Source: Nocardioides perillae
GTDB taxonomy: Bacteria > Actinomycetota > Actinomycetes > Propionibacteriales > Nocardioidaceae
Direction of reading: 5' to 3'
DNA: 64,000 nucleotides
Assembly: GCF_013409425.1 (NCBI RefSeq)
Contig: NZ_JACCAC010000001.1
Span: 1,612,001 to 1,676,000, forward strand
Position 1 is the first letter of the stretch; the number at the start of each line of letters is the position of its first letter. A program made the position numbers and the translations under genes. Below are positions 49,131-59,802 of this stretch, piece after piece. The notes under the pieces were generated by a model, which was given only the letters and a program-made list of their open reading frames with translations, was not told where the DNA came from and did not search any database.

Positions 49131-49766
49131 ATGGACGTCGTGGTCACGAGTCGGCACTGCGAGGTGTCGGACCGGTTCCGCAGTCACGTCGAGGAGAAGC
49201 TGGCGCGGCTCGAGAAGCACGACCACCGCATCATGCGCGTGGCAGTCGAGGTCGCGAAGGAGCGCAACCCCCGCCAGCACGACCGCGCGGTGCGCGTCGA
49301 GCTGACGGCCTTCTCGAAGGGGCCGGTGATCCGGGCCGAGGCCGCCGCCGAGGACAAGATGGGCGCTCTCGACCTCGCCGTCGACAAGATGGCCGCGCAG
49401 ATGCGCAAGGCCGCCGACCGCCGCCGCGTGCACCGTGGCCAGCACCGACCCGTCTCCGTCGGCGAGGCGCTCGCCGACGTCGTGCCCGACGGCTTGACGC
49501 CCCCCGCCGCCGACGACGAGGTCGCCGTGTCCGACCGCCAGGTCGGGCCCGTGGCCGTCGACGGCGACGGCCCGCTGGTCGTGCGCGAGAAGACCCACCC
49601 CGCCGCCCCGATGACGCTCGACCAGGCGCTCTACGAGATGGAGCTCGTCGGCCACGACTTCTTCCTGTTCGTCGACAAGGAGAGCGAGCGGCCCTCGGTC
49701 GTCTACCGCCGCCGCGGCTACGACTACGGCGTGATCTCGCTCGACCTCGACGGCGAGCAGGCCTGA
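49131..49766 (+). CDS. hpf: Long-form ribosome hibernation promoting factor
   Basis: A 211-residue protein with an N-terminal HPF/YfiA domain (MDVVVTSRHCEVSDRFRSHVEEKLARLEKHD, about 1-100), a linker, and a C-terminal dimerisation domain (VREKTHPAAPMTLDQALYEMELVGHDFFLFVDKESERPSVVYRRRGYDYGVISL, about 150-206) that drives 100S ribosome formation. GGGAGG (49121-49126) precedes the ATG. The order lpqB-comF-hpf-secA is the actinobacterial standard. Confidence 0.96.
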   Translation: MDVVVTSRHCEVSDRFRSHVEEKLARLEKHDHRIMRVAVEVAKERNPRQHDRAVRVELTAFSKGPVIRAEAAAEDKMGALDLAVDKMAAQMRKAADRRRVHRGQHRPVSVGEALADVVPDGLTPPAADDEVAVSDRQVGPVAVDGDGPLVVREKTHPAAPMTLDQALYEMELVGHDFFLFVDKESERPSVVYRRRGYDYGVISLDLDGEQA

Positions 49767-49772
49767 GCCGGC

Positions 49773-49825
49773 CGCCCCGCTGCCCCGGCGGCCACCCCCG
49801 TGGCCGGTCCGGGGCAGCCGGGGCG
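49773..49825 (+). terminator. Very strong two-part hairpin after hpf
   Basis: The inner stem CGGCCAC/GTGGCCG (49789-49795 with 49800-49806) is closed by the outer stem GCTGCCCCGG/CCGGGGCAGC (49779-49788 with 49809-49818), and a few further G-C pairs extend outward. Likely terminator between hpf and the orphan response regulator. Confidence 0.8.
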
Positions 49826-49842
49826 CGTGCCATGATGCGGAG

Positions 49843-50544
49843 GTGGCAGACACGGACGAGGGGGGCTTCCCCGAGGTCGAGGAGGGCGACGCGGCGGTCC
49901 GCGTCGTCGTCGTCGACGACCAGGAGCTGTTCCGCCGCGGCCTGGTGATGCTGCTCGGCACCGAGCCGGGCCTCGAGGTGGTCGGCGAGGCCGGCGACGG
50001 CCTCGAGGGCACCGAGCTCGCCGCCGCCACCGTGCCCGACGTCGTGCTGCTCGACGTGCGGATGCCCAAGCGCTCCGGCACCGAGGCCTGCCGGTTGATC
50101 AAGGAGCGGGTCCCGGCGGCCAAGATCATCATGCTCACCGTCTCCGACGAGGAGTCCGACCTCTACGAGGCGGTCAAGGCCGGCGCCTCGGGCTACCTGC
50201 TGAAGGACTCCTCCATCGAGGAGGTCGCCCAGGCCGTGCGCGTCGTGGCCGAGGGCCAGTCGCTCATCAGCCCCAGCATGGCGGTCAAGCTGATCGACGA
50301 GTTCAAGCAGATGTCGCGCCCCGAGCGCGACCAGCAGCCGGGCCTGCGCCTGACCGAGCGCGAGCTGCAGGTGCTGCGGCTCGTCGCGCGCGGTCTCAAC
50401 AACCGCGAGGTGGCCAAGCAGCTGTTCATCAGCGAGAACACCGTGAAGAACCACGTGCGCAACATCTTGGAGAAGCTGCAGCTGCACTCCCGCATGGAGG
50501 CGGTCATGTACGCCGTGCGCGAGAAGCTCCTCGACATCCCGTGA
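49843..50544 (+). CDS. Orphan NarL/FixJ-type response regulator
   Basis: A 233-residue regulator. The receiver has VVVVDDQELFRRG, phosphoacceptor Asp about 67 in VLLDVRMPKRSG, and MLTVSDEESD with the conserved Lys in GYLLKDSS. The LuxR-type HTH (LTERELQVLRLVARGLNNREVAKQLFISENTVKNHVRNIL) is about residues 170-212. No kinase is adjacent; the same orphan sits between hpf and secA in Streptomyces-like genomes, suggesting a conserved but unnamed circuit. A CATGAT lies 6 nt before the GTG. The next gene starts 7 bp later. Confidence 0.92.
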   Translation: MADTDEGGFPEVEEGDAAVRVVVVDDQELFRRGLVMLLGTEPGLEVVGEAGDGLEGTELAAATVPDVVLLDVRMPKRSGTEACRLIKERVPAAKIIMLTVSDEESDLYEAVKAGASGYLLKDSSIEEVAQAVRVVAEGQSLISPSMAVKLIDEFKQMSRPERDQQPGLRLTERELQVLRLVARGLNNREVAKQLFISENTVKNHVRNILEKLQLHSRMEAVMYAVREKLLDIP

Positions 50545-50551
50545 GGTCCGC

Positions 50552-51778
50552 GTGAGCCGGCCCGACCAGCTCTCCCGGGCGCAGGCCCGGCGCGTGGCCC
50601 TCGCGGCCCAGGGCTTCCTCGACCCGCCCCACGCCCGGCCGACGGCGGCGACGCTGGCGCGCACGGTGCGCCGCACCGGGGTGCTGCAGGTCGACTCCGT
50701 CAACGTGCTGCAGCGCGCCCACTACGTGCCGCTGTGGTCGCGGATGGGCGCCTACGACACCGACCTGCTGCACCGTGCTGCGGAGCGCCGGCCCCGCCGG
50801 CTCGTGGAGTACTGGGCGCACGTGCAGGCGCTGATGCCGGTCGAGCTGTGGCCGGCCATGCAGCACCGCATGGACGACTACCGGGCGGCTCGCGGGAAGT
50901 GGGCCGCCCAGGTCTCCGACGACGTCGCCGCGGGCCTCCTCGCCGCGGTCACCGACGCCGGGGCGAGCACCGCCCGCGAGCTCGACGACGGGGCGCCGCG
51001 CAGCACGGAGCACTGGGGGTGGAACTGGTCGGCGGCCCGCAAGGGTCTCGACTACCTCTACATGACCGGCCAGCTGGCCATCGCTGGTCGCACCCGTGCC
51101 TTCGAGCCGGTCTACGACCTGCCCGAGCGGGTGCTGCCGCCCGAGGTGCTCGCTGCGCCGACCCCCGACCGCGCCGAGGCGTCGCGCGAGCTGGTGCGCC
51201 GCGCGGCCCGCTCCCACGGCGTCGCCTCCCTGGCCTGCCTGCGCGACTACTACCGGATGGCCCTCGACGACACCACGACCGCGGTGGCCGAGCTGGTCGA
51301 GGCGGGCGAGCTGCTCCCGGTGACGGTCGAGGGGTGGCGCCGCCCGGCGTACCTCCACCGCGACGCCCGCCTGCCGCGCCGCGTCGAGGCGCGCACCCTG
51401 CTCAGCCCCTTCGACCCGGTGGTGTGGGAGCGCGACCGCACCGAGGCCCTCTTCGGCTTCCGCTACCGCATCGAGATCTACGTGCCGGCGCCGCAGCGCA
51501 CCTACGGCTACTACGTCCTGCCGTTCCTCTTCGGCGACCGGCTGGTGGGTCGCGTCGACCTCAAGGCCGACCGCCGCACCGGCACGCTGCTGGTCCCCGG
51601 GGCGTACGCCGAGCCCGACGCGCCGCCGGAGACCGCGGCCGCGCTCGCCGCCACGCTGCACGACCTCGCGGGCTGGCTGGGGCTCACCACGGTGGCTGCG
51701 CCGGCCCGCGGCGACCTCGCCGAGCCGCTCGTCGCCGAGCTGGCCGCGGGTGCCGGAGGTCACGACCCGGCTGGGTAG
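50552..51778 (+). CDS. YcaQ/AlkX-type winged-helix DNA glycosylase (HTH_42)
   Basis: A 408-residue HTH_42 protein. The catalytic QxD signature is present as Gln46-Val47-Asp48 within VLQVDSVNVLQRAHYVPLWSR, as in E. coli YcaQ, whereas AlkZ relatives have QxQ. LVEYWAHVQALMP, the LSPFDPVVWERDRTEALFGFRYRIEIYVPAPQRTYGYYVLPFL stretch and the LVGRVDLKADRRTGTL strand are all family-typical. YcaQ unhooks interstrand DNA crosslinks. It lies upstream of secA in the conserved hpf-secA interval. Confidence 0.88.
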   Translation: MSRPDQLSRAQARRVALAAQGFLDPPHARPTAATLARTVRRTGVLQVDSVNVLQRAHYVPLWSRMGAYDTDLLHRAAERRPRRLVEYWAHVQALMPVELWPAMQHRMDDYRAARGKWAAQVSDDVAAGLLAAVTDAGASTARELDDGAPRSTEHWGWNWSAARKGLDYLYMTGQLAIAGRTRAFEPVYDLPERVLPPEVLAAPTPDRAEASRELVRRAARSHGVASLACLRDYYRMALDDTTTAVAELVEAGELLPVTVEGWRRPAYLHRDARLPRRVEARTLLSPFDPVVWERDRTEALFGFRYRIEIYVPAPQRTYGYYVLPFLFGDRLVGRVDLKADRRTGTLLVPGAYAEPDAPPETAAALAATLHDLAGWLGLTTVAAPARGDLAEPLVAELAAGAGGHDPAG

Positions 51779-51844
51779 CATGGACGGCGGTGTGCTCCCG
51801 GGTCTCGGGGGCCGACCTGCCACCGACGACTGGAGCTCCGCCCC

Positions 51845-54676
<2,832 letters not shown>

Positions 54677-54683
54677 GCGGGCA

Positions 54684-54697
54684 GGGGTCTCGACCCC
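54684..54697. terminator. Short hairpin between secA and convergent gene
   Basis: GGGGTC-TC-GACCCC forms a 6-bp stem between the secA stop and the convergent Rv3235-like stop. A weak bidirectional terminator candidate. Confidence 0.35.
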
Positions 54698-54720
54698 GGG
54701 CCTCGCAGGGTCGGCCGCGG

Positions 54721-55278
54721 TCAGGCGAACTCGAGGGCGGTGCAGGTCCAGCGGCCGTGGTCGCGCTCGAAGCGGGCGGCCACGGCCCGTGAGCGCTGGC
54801 CGTGGCGCACGTGGGCGCTGACCTCCACCGCGGTGGGTGAGACCACGCAGGCGTGCACCCCGAGCACGTGCGGTCGCACCTGCGGGTGTCGCCGGGCGGC
54901 CGGGGCGGCGGTGCCGTGCAGCCGGGCCCGTGCGACGAGCTGGGCGCGGCGGTCGAGGTCCTGGTAGACCTCCGTGCTGGTCCAGCGCAGCAGCTGCGAG
55001 ACCGGCCGGTCACCGCCGGCGACCTCCACGGCCGCCTGCGTGAAGCGGTGGGCCCACGCCTCGACGTCGCGTCGCACCCGCACCGCACGTGGCTGGTCGA
55101 GCCCGAGGACCTCGGCCTCGCGGCGCGGCGGTGGGTCCAGGCGTGGCCACAGGTCGAGGGCCAGCGCCCCCTGCGTGCTGCGGGCCGCCGCGCTTGCCGG
55201 CGAGGCGGTGCGGACGGCGGTGGTCGAGCTGGTGCTCGAGCTGGTGGTGGAGCTGGTCGGTGAGGCGGTCGTGGGCAC
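54721..55278 (-). CDS. Rv3235 family protein
   Basis: A 185-residue protein. The N-terminal about 30 residues are a Ser/Thr-rich low-complexity run. The C-terminal part (RRDVEAWAHRFTQAAVEVAGGDRPVSQLLRWTSTEVYQDL, then RHGQRSRAVAARFERDHGRWTCTALEF) matches the Rv3235-type actinobacterial family, which sits near secA. Its function is unknown. It reads away from the LysM gene with a 11-bp gap, probably one operon. Confidence 0.85.
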   Translation of the reverse strand: MPTTASPTSSTTSSSTSSTTAVRTASPASAAARSTQGALALDLWPRLDPPPRREAEVLGLDQPRAVRVRRDVEAWAHRFTQAAVEVAGGDRPVSQLLRWTSTEVYQDLDRRAQLVARARLHGTAAPAARRHPQVRPHVLGVHACVVSPTAVEVSAHVRHGQRSRAVAARFERDHGRWTCTALEFA

Positions 55279-55289
55279 GGCTGCTCCTC

Positions 55290-55994
55290 TCACAGGGTCG
55301 GCAGCCGGAGCTGCTGGTCGGGGTGGATCAGGTCGGGATCGGCGCCGACGACGGCGCGGTTGGCGCGGTGCACTGCCTGCCAGGCTGCGGTGACCTCGGC
55401 GTCGTCGGCCCCGGGTGGCAGGTTGGCGGCGGCGATGCTCCACAGCGACTCGCCGGGCTGCACCACGTGGGCGCCCGACGCGGCGACCTTCGCGGACCCG
55501 TGGTCGACCGCCGTGGCCCGGGACGGCAGCGGCAGGCCGCTGAGGGCCGCGGCGCCGGACGAGGTGCCCGACGGCCAGGGCCGCAGGCCGGCGCTGCCGG
55601 CGCCCCCGGTCGCACCGGGGTCGGCGTGGGCGGGCAGCGCGAGACCGGTCGCGAGGGCGACGCCGCACGCGGTGAGCAGGGCGCGCCGCACGGCGCGCGG
55701 CACCCCTCCTGCGACCCGGTCGGTCTCGACGGTGCCCGGGCGGACCACCAGCGGCACGGCGACGAGGAGCGTCACCGCCCATCCCCAGGCAGCGGCGGCC
55801 GCGAGGGCGAGCGCGGCGAGCCAGGTCAGCAGCAGGGGGAAGGAGGCGTCGAGCACCGGCCCGGCGCCGTCCGAGGTCAGCAACCGGGCGGCGAGGAGCA
55901 GCTCTGCCACCGATGCACGCAGCAGCAGCCCGGCGGCGGCGGTGACGCCGACGGCGAGCGCGGTCGCGCGGAGGCGGACGAGGATCCGAGACAT
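55290..55994 (-). CDS. Membrane protein with C-terminal LysM domain
   Basis: A 234-residue protein with membrane segments at about residues 10-35 and 55-80 and perhaps 105-120, and a C-terminal LysM module (VVQPGESLWSIAAANLP, about 170-230, ending VGADPDLIHPDQQLRLPTL) for peptidoglycan contact. ATG 55994 is preceded by GAAAGG at 8 nt. It has one of the few canonical -35/-10 promoters in the window. With the Rv3235-like gene it may act in envelope homeostasis; the exact role is unknown. Confidence 0.88.
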   Translation of the reverse strand: MSRILVRLRATALAVGVTAAAGLLLRASVAELLLAARLLTSDGAGPVLDASFPLLLTWLAALALAAAAAWGWAVTLLVAVPLVVRPGTVETDRVAGGVPRAVRRALLTACGVALATGLALPAHADPGATGGAGSAGLRPWPSGTSSGAAALSGLPLPSRATAVDHGSAKVAASGAHVVQPGESLWSIAAANLPPGADDAEVTAAWQAVHRANRAVVGADPDLIHPDQQLRLPTL

Positions 55995-56007
55995 GCCGCG
56001 AACCTTT

Positions 56008-56024
56008 CGTTTGCGTGCGTTTGC
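56008..56024. repeat. Helically phased direct repeat in the lysM leader
   Basis: CGTTTGC occurs at 56008-56014 and 56018-56024 (10-bp step, GCAAACG on the gene's strand), between the predicted start point and the Shine-Dalgarno. Candidate operator. Confidence 0.45.
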
Positions 56025-56027
56025 CTC

Positions 56028-56056
56028 ATTGAACGTCCGGTGTCGTGGCGCGTCAA
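56028..56056 (-). promoter_or_regulatory. lysM promoter (-35 TTGACG, 17 bp, -10 TTCAAT)
   Basis: On the reverse strand TTGACG (56056-56051) and TTCAAT (56033-56028) are 17 bp apart, the best sigma70-like match in the window. The leader is about 27 nt with GAAAGG at 56008-56003. Confidence 0.65.
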
Positions 56057-56192
56057 CCGCGCTTCCACAACCGGGGCACCGTCGCCGGACGGTGGCCGAG
56101 GGCACGGGGCGCCGAGGCACGGCGGCGCGCCGGGGCGGCGGCGCGGCCGGTCGGGGGGTGGTCGCGCGACCGACGGTCCGGGGAGGGGCAGC

Positions 56193-56822
56193 TCAGAAGC
56201 GGTAGTCGAAGAGCGCGAGGTCGTGCGCGTGCGCCTGCTCGACCAGGCGGCGGCCGGCGACGGTGTAGGAGCGCCAGTAGGCCCGGTCGCGGTCGGTGAC
56301 GTTGGTGCGGGGCACCTGCACCTCGAGGCCGAGAAGGTCGCGCAGGTCGGCCTCGAGCGACTCCATGCGCAGCACGACGTCGGCCTCGTCGACGTGGCCG
56401 GCGTTGATGCGGCGAGGACGGCCGGGCTCTCCGACGGCCTTGACGAGCCAGTCGTCGAAGTCGAGCGTCACGGCGTCGACGACCTGGTCGAGCACGCCGG
56501 GCGTCGTGTGCACCCACGAGTCGGGCTTGCGGAGCTCCTCGACCCAGCGAGTGCGGGTGCGCTGGTGCTCGGCGACGTAGAAGTCGAACGGGTTGCGCGT
56601 CGTGGTGACGGTGCGCCGGGCGGGGTCGTCGTGCAGGAGCCCGGCGGCGACGAGCTGGCGGACCGTGCCGTGCTTGGCGTCGACGCCCGCCGCGCGGGCC
56701 CGCTCCGGGTCGGGCACCTGCACGGCGTCGCGCTGCGCCAGCAGGGCCTCGAGCAGCGCCGTGCTGCCGGTGCCGGGCGCGGCGGTCACCACGATCCCCG
56801 CCGCGCGGTCGAGGACGGCCAT
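56193..56822 (-). CDS. Sulfotransferase-like protein
   Basis: A 209-residue P-loop protein. The N-terminal VVTAAPGTGSTALLEALLAQ (about residues 11-30) resembles the 5'-phosphosulfate loop of PAPS sulfotransferases, and TTTRNPFDFYVAEHQ (about 73-87), with the Arg, resembles the 3'-phosphate loop. The rest is short compared with most family members. The acceptor is unknown. ATG 56822 precedes the conserved strand; a GTG-initiated longer frame to 56987 looks like overprint on the divergent gene's promoter. Confidence 0.75.
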   Translation of the reverse strand: MAVLDRAAGIVVTAAPGTGSTALLEALLAQRDAVQVPDPERARAAGVDAKHGTVRQLVAAGLLHDDPARRTVTTTRNPFDFYVAEHQRTRTRWVEELRKPDSWVHTTPGVLDQVVDAVTLDFDDWLVKAVGEPGRPRRINAGHVDEADVVLRMESLEADLRDLLGLEVQVPRTNVTDRDRAYWRSYTVAGRRLVEQAHAHDLALFDYRF

Positions 56823-56972
56823 CAGCTGCGACCGCCACGGCGCGGCTGTCGGTGCGGGGTGTGCTCCACGTGGGCCAGGGTGCCAGCCGCTGCGGCACCG
56901 CAGGCCCACCCGGTCGCGCCACCCACCCGCCCGACCGCACCCACCCGGCGCGGGCGCCGCCCGGGTGGCCCC

Positions 56973-56978
56973 TACGCT
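56973..56978 (+). promoter_or_regulatory. Putative -10 (TACGCT), leaderless hypothetical gene
   Basis: TACGCT ends 7 nt before the ATG at 56986. Confidence 0.5.
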
Positions 56979-56985
56979 TCCGCGC

Positions 56986-57507
56986 ATGAGCTGGGAGCAC
57001 GACCTCTTCGCCGCGCTCGACGACCTCGAGGGTCAGGCCGAGGGTGCCTTCGCCGCCGAGCGCGAGGCGGAGGTCGCCGACCGGGCCGCGGCCGAGTACG
57101 CCACGGTCCCGCTCGTCGCCCGCCTCATGGCGTCGGTCAACCGCGACGTGGTGCTCGGCGTGGTGGGGGTCGGCGTCGTGCGCGGCGAGCTGCGCCGGGT
57201 CGGCCCGGACTGGTGCCTGCTGGCCGCCGAGCAGCAGGAGTGGGTCGTGCGCGCCGCGGCGCTGACCACCGTGGTCGGCGCCAGCGACCGGGCGCGCCCG
57301 GAGGCGGCGTGGTCGCCGGTCGACCGGCTCGGGCTCGGGTCGGCGCTGCGGCGCCTCGCGCAGGCGGGCGAGCGCTGCGTGCTGCGCACCGTCGACGGCG
57401 CCGCGCACGAGGCCGTGCTGCGCCGCGTCGGCGCCGACTTCGTCGAGACCACCGACGGCCGGCTGCTCGGCTTCGCGGGCGTGGCCGCCGTGCAGTCGTG
57501 GGCCTGA
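56986..57507 (+). CDS. Conserved hypothetical cytoplasmic protein
   Basis: A 173-residue protein with no membrane segment. It begins MSWEHDLFAALDDLEGQAEGAF, a coiled/helical stretch, then a beta-rich middle (VLGVVGVGVVRGELRRVGPDWCLLA) and a C-terminal repeat of that character (RCVLRTVDGAAHEAVLRRVGADFVE). I do not recognise the family with certainty; similar proteins adjoin tatB/mrp in related genomes as far as I recall. It converges on tatB with a 10-bp gap. Confidence 0.75.
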   Translation: MSWEHDLFAALDDLEGQAEGAFAAEREAEVADRAAAEYATVPLVARLMASVNRDVVLGVVGVGVVRGELRRVGPDWCLLAAEQQEWVVRAAALTTVVGASDRARPEAAWSPVDRLGLGSALRRLAQAGERCVLRTVDGAAHEAVLRRVGADFVETTDGRLLGFAGVAAVQSWA

Positions 57508-57517
57508 GCCCGACCGC

Positions 57518-57856
57518 TCAGGTGGCCTCCACGTCGTACGGCGGGACCTCGCCCTCGCCGAGCACCGCACCGGCGCGCCGGCGGCGGCGACGCTCCTCGG
57601 CGTCGTCCTCCTCGGCGAGCGCCTCCATGACGTGCTTGCGCACGATGGCGCGCGGGTCGAGGTCGCGCAGCTCGAGGTCGGCGTAGGCCGGGCCCAGCTC
57701 GGCGCGCAGGTCGTCGCGCGCGCCGTTGGCCAGGTCGCGGACCCGGCGGATGAGGCGACCCGACTGCCGGGCGAACTCCGGCAGCTTGTCGGGGCCGAAG
57801 ACGAAGATCGCCACGAAGGCGATCACCACCATCTCGGTGAGGCCGACCCCGAACAC
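57518..57856 (-). CDS. tatB: Sec-independent (twin-arginine) translocase subunit TatB
   Basis: A 112-residue protein: one membrane helix (MVVIAFVAIFVFG, about residues 9-21) and the GPDKLPEFARQSGRLIRRVRDLANGARDDLRAELG amphipathic helix typical of TatB, then a charged tail. It recognises folded Tat substrates together with TatC, which is not nearby. The GTG is 7 nt from a TAGGGT. tatB next to mrp is conserved in actinobacteria. Confidence 0.9.
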   Translation of the reverse strand: MFGVGLTEMVVIAFVAIFVFGPDKLPEFARQSGRLIRRVRDLANGARDDLRAELGPAYADLELRDLDPRAIVRKHVMEALAEEDDAEERRRRRRAGAVLGEGEVPPYDVEAT

Positions 57857-57863
57857 GTGCGCG

Positions 57864-57869
57864 ACCCTA
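57864..57869 (-). promoter_or_regulatory. Putative -10 (TAGGGT), leaderless tatB
   Basis: Reverse-strand TAGGGT ends 7 nt before the GTG at 57856, in the 27-bp gap after mrp. Confidence 0.55.
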
Positions 57870-57883
57870 CCGCGGGCGCTCGG

Positions 57884-59050
57884 TCAGAACTTCGCGGAGG
57901 GCGTCAGGCCGAGCTGCATCCCGGCCAGCCCGCGGCCGCGGCCGGCGAGGCCGTCGGCGATCCGCCGCAGCACGACGGCGGCCGGGGCGGTCGGGTCGGC
58001 GTCGACGATCGGCTTGCCGACGTCGCCGCCCTCGCGCAGCGAGGTGTCGAGCGGCACCGTGCCGAGCAGCGGCACGTCGTAGCCGAAGCGCTCCGAGAGC
58101 GTGCGCGCGACGCGCTCGCCACCGCCGGAGCCGAAGATCTCGAGGCGGTGCTCGCGTCCCTCCGCCGCGCAGTGCGGGCAGGGGAGGAAGCTCATGTTCT
58201 CGACGACGCCGACGACGCGCTGGTGCAGCATCGAGGCCATCGTGCCGGCCCGCTCGGCGACCTCGGCCGCGGCCTCCTGCGGGGTCGTGACGACCACGAC
58301 CTCGGCACCGGGCAGGTGCTGGCCGAGCGAGATCGCCACGTCGCCGGTGCCCGGCGGGAGGTCGAGCAGCAGCACGTCGAGGTCGCCCCAGTAGACGTCG
58401 GAGAGCATCTGGACCAGGGCACGGTCGAGCATCGGTCCGCGCCACGCGACCACCTGGTCGCGGCGCGGCTTGAGCATGCCGATCGAGATCACCGAGACAC
58501 CCGAGGCGGTCGGCACCGGCATGATGAGGTCCTCGACCTGGGTCGGGCGCGCGTCGGCGACGCCCAGCATCGCCGGCACCGAGTGGCCGTAGATGTCGGC
58601 GTCGACCACGCCGACCTTGAGGCCCTGCGCGGCCATCGCCAGCGCGAGGTTGACCGTCACCGACGACTTGCCGACGCCGCCCTTGCCGCTGGCGATCGCG
58701 AAGACCTTCGTGAGGTTGCCGGGCTGGGCGAAGGGGATCTCGCGCTGGGCCCGGCCGTCGCTGAGCACCTCCTTGAGGCGCCCGCGCTGCTCGGCGTCCA
58801 TGACGCCGAGGGTGAGGTCGACGCCGGTCACGCCCGGCAGCGCCGTGACGGCGGCCGTGACGTCGCGGTTGATCGTGTCCTTGAGCGGGCACCCCGCGAC
58901 CGTCAGCAGCACGGTCACGCGCACGGTGCCGTCGGTCTCGACGACGACGCTGTCGACCATGCCGAGCTCGGTGATCGGGCGCTTGATCTCGGGGTCCTGC
59001 ACGCCGGCGAGGGCGGCCGTGACCTGCTCGACCGTGGGGGTGGCACTCAT
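57884..59050 (-). CDS. mrp: Mrp/NBP35-type P-loop iron-sulfur carrier
   Basis: A 388-residue protein with an N-terminal DUF59/MIP18 domain (VQDPEIKRPITELGMVDSV, about residues 17-35) fused to a ParA-like ATPase: IASGKGGVGKSSVTVNLA (Walker A, about 125), VVDADIYGHSVP, LLLDLPPGTGD (Walker B) and FLPCPHC (about 293), the CxxC cluster ligand of the ApbC/Mrp type. It loads Fe-S clusters. Start ATG 59050 gives the standard length and lies 7 nt from a TAGGCT. Confidence 0.95.
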   Translation of the reverse strand: MSATPTVEQVTAALAGVQDPEIKRPITELGMVDSVVVETDGTVRVTVLLTVAGCPLKDTINRDVTAAVTALPGVTGVDLTLGVMDAEQRGRLKEVLSDGRAQREIPFAQPGNLTKVFAIASGKGGVGKSSVTVNLALAMAAQGLKVGVVDADIYGHSVPAMLGVADARPTQVEDLIMPVPTASGVSVISIGMLKPRRDQVVAWRGPMLDRALVQMLSDVYWGDLDVLLLDLPPGTGDVAISLGQHLPGAEVVVVTTPQEAAAEVAERAGTMASMLHQRVVGVVENMSFLPCPHCAAEGREHRLEIFGSGGGERVARTLSERFGYDVPLLGTVPLDTSLREGGDVGKPIVDADPTAPAAVVLRRIADGLAGRGRGLAGMQLGLTPSAKF

Positions 59051-59057
59051 GCCTCCC

Positions 59058-59063
59058 AGCCTA
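59058..59063 (-). promoter_or_regulatory. Putative -10 (TAGGCT), leaderless mrp
   Basis: Reverse-strand TAGGCT ends 7 nt before the ATG at 59050. Confidence 0.55.
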
Positions 59064-59109
59064 CGCGGGCCGGCCGTGCCGCCCGGGGGCGCCGGGGGTG
59101 ACGCTCGCC

Positions 59110-59802
59110 TCAGCGCGGGCGGTCGGCGCCGGGCCCGGAGCCCCCCTCGCGGTCGTCCTCGCGGTCGTCGTCGGCCTCCTCGAGGTCGGCCCGCAGCGCG
59201 CGCAGCTCGGAGCGCAGGAAGTCGCGCGTGGCGACCTCGCCGAGCGCCATCCGCAGCGAGGCGACCTCGCGGGCGAGGAACTCCATGTCGGCGTGGGCGC
59301 GCGCGTTGGCCTGGCGGTCCTGCTCGGCGACCACCTTGTCGCGCTGCTCCTGTCGGTTCTGCGCGAGCAGGATCAGCGGCGCGGCGTAGGAGGCCTGCAG
59401 GCTCAGCATCAGCGTGAGGAAGATGAAGGGGTAGGCGTCGAACGCGGCGTCCTCGGGCGCCAGCGCGTTCCACGTGACCCACACGAGCACGAAGAGCGAC
59501 ATGTAGAGCAGGAACCGCGCCGTGCCCATGAACCGCGCGAACTGCTCGGCGAAGCTGCCGAAGGCGTCGGCGTCGTAGCTCGGGCGGCGCACCAGGCTGC
59601 GACGGGCCTCGCGCGGGGTGTCGAGCCGGCCGTCGGCCTGGCGTGCCTCCGGGCGTCGCTGCTCGGGCCGTCGCTGCTCGGGCCGTCGCTGCTCGGGACG
59701 GCGGGCGTCAGGACGGCGGGCGTCAGGACGGCGGGCGTCAGGACGGCGCTGGTCACGGCGGGGCTGGTCGCGGCGGGGCTGGTCGCGGCGGGGCTCAGAC
59801 AC
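59110..59802 (-). CDS. DUF1003 membrane protein with repeated N-terminal extension
   Basis: A 230-residue protein. Residues about 1-57 are basic repeats of five residues (RRDQP, RRPDA and RRPEQ classes) encoded by 15-bp tandem units. The DUF1003 part (about 72-190) has two membrane helices, FLLYMSLFVLVWVTWNAL and FIFLTLMLSLQASYAAPLILL, and then NRQEQRDKV and a coiled acidic C-terminus. Function unknown. It overlaps the MgtE-N/CBS gene by 8 bp, as in the Rv1232c neighbourhood. Confidence 0.88.
   Translation of the reverse strand: MSEPRRDQPRRDQPRRDQRRPDARRPDARRPDARRPEQRRPEQRRPEQRRPEARQADGRLDTPREARRSLVRRPSYDADAFGSFAEQFARFMGTARFLLYMSLFVLVWVTWNALAPEDAAFDAYPFIFLTLMLSLQASYAAPLILLAQNRQEQRDKVVAEQDRQANARAHADMEFLAREVASLRMALGEVATRDFLRSELRALRADLEEADDDREDDREGGSGPGADRPR
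59640..59796. repeat. 15-bp coding tandem repeats in the DUF1003 gene
   Basis: Three blocks of 15-bp units follow one another: CGTCGCTGCTCGGGC-type (about 59653-59700), CGGCGGGCGTCAGGA-type (about 59698-59745) and CGGCGGGGCTGGTCG-type (about 59757-59796). Each block is about three near-exact copies. In-frame length change would add or remove RRxxx units. Confidence 0.75.
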
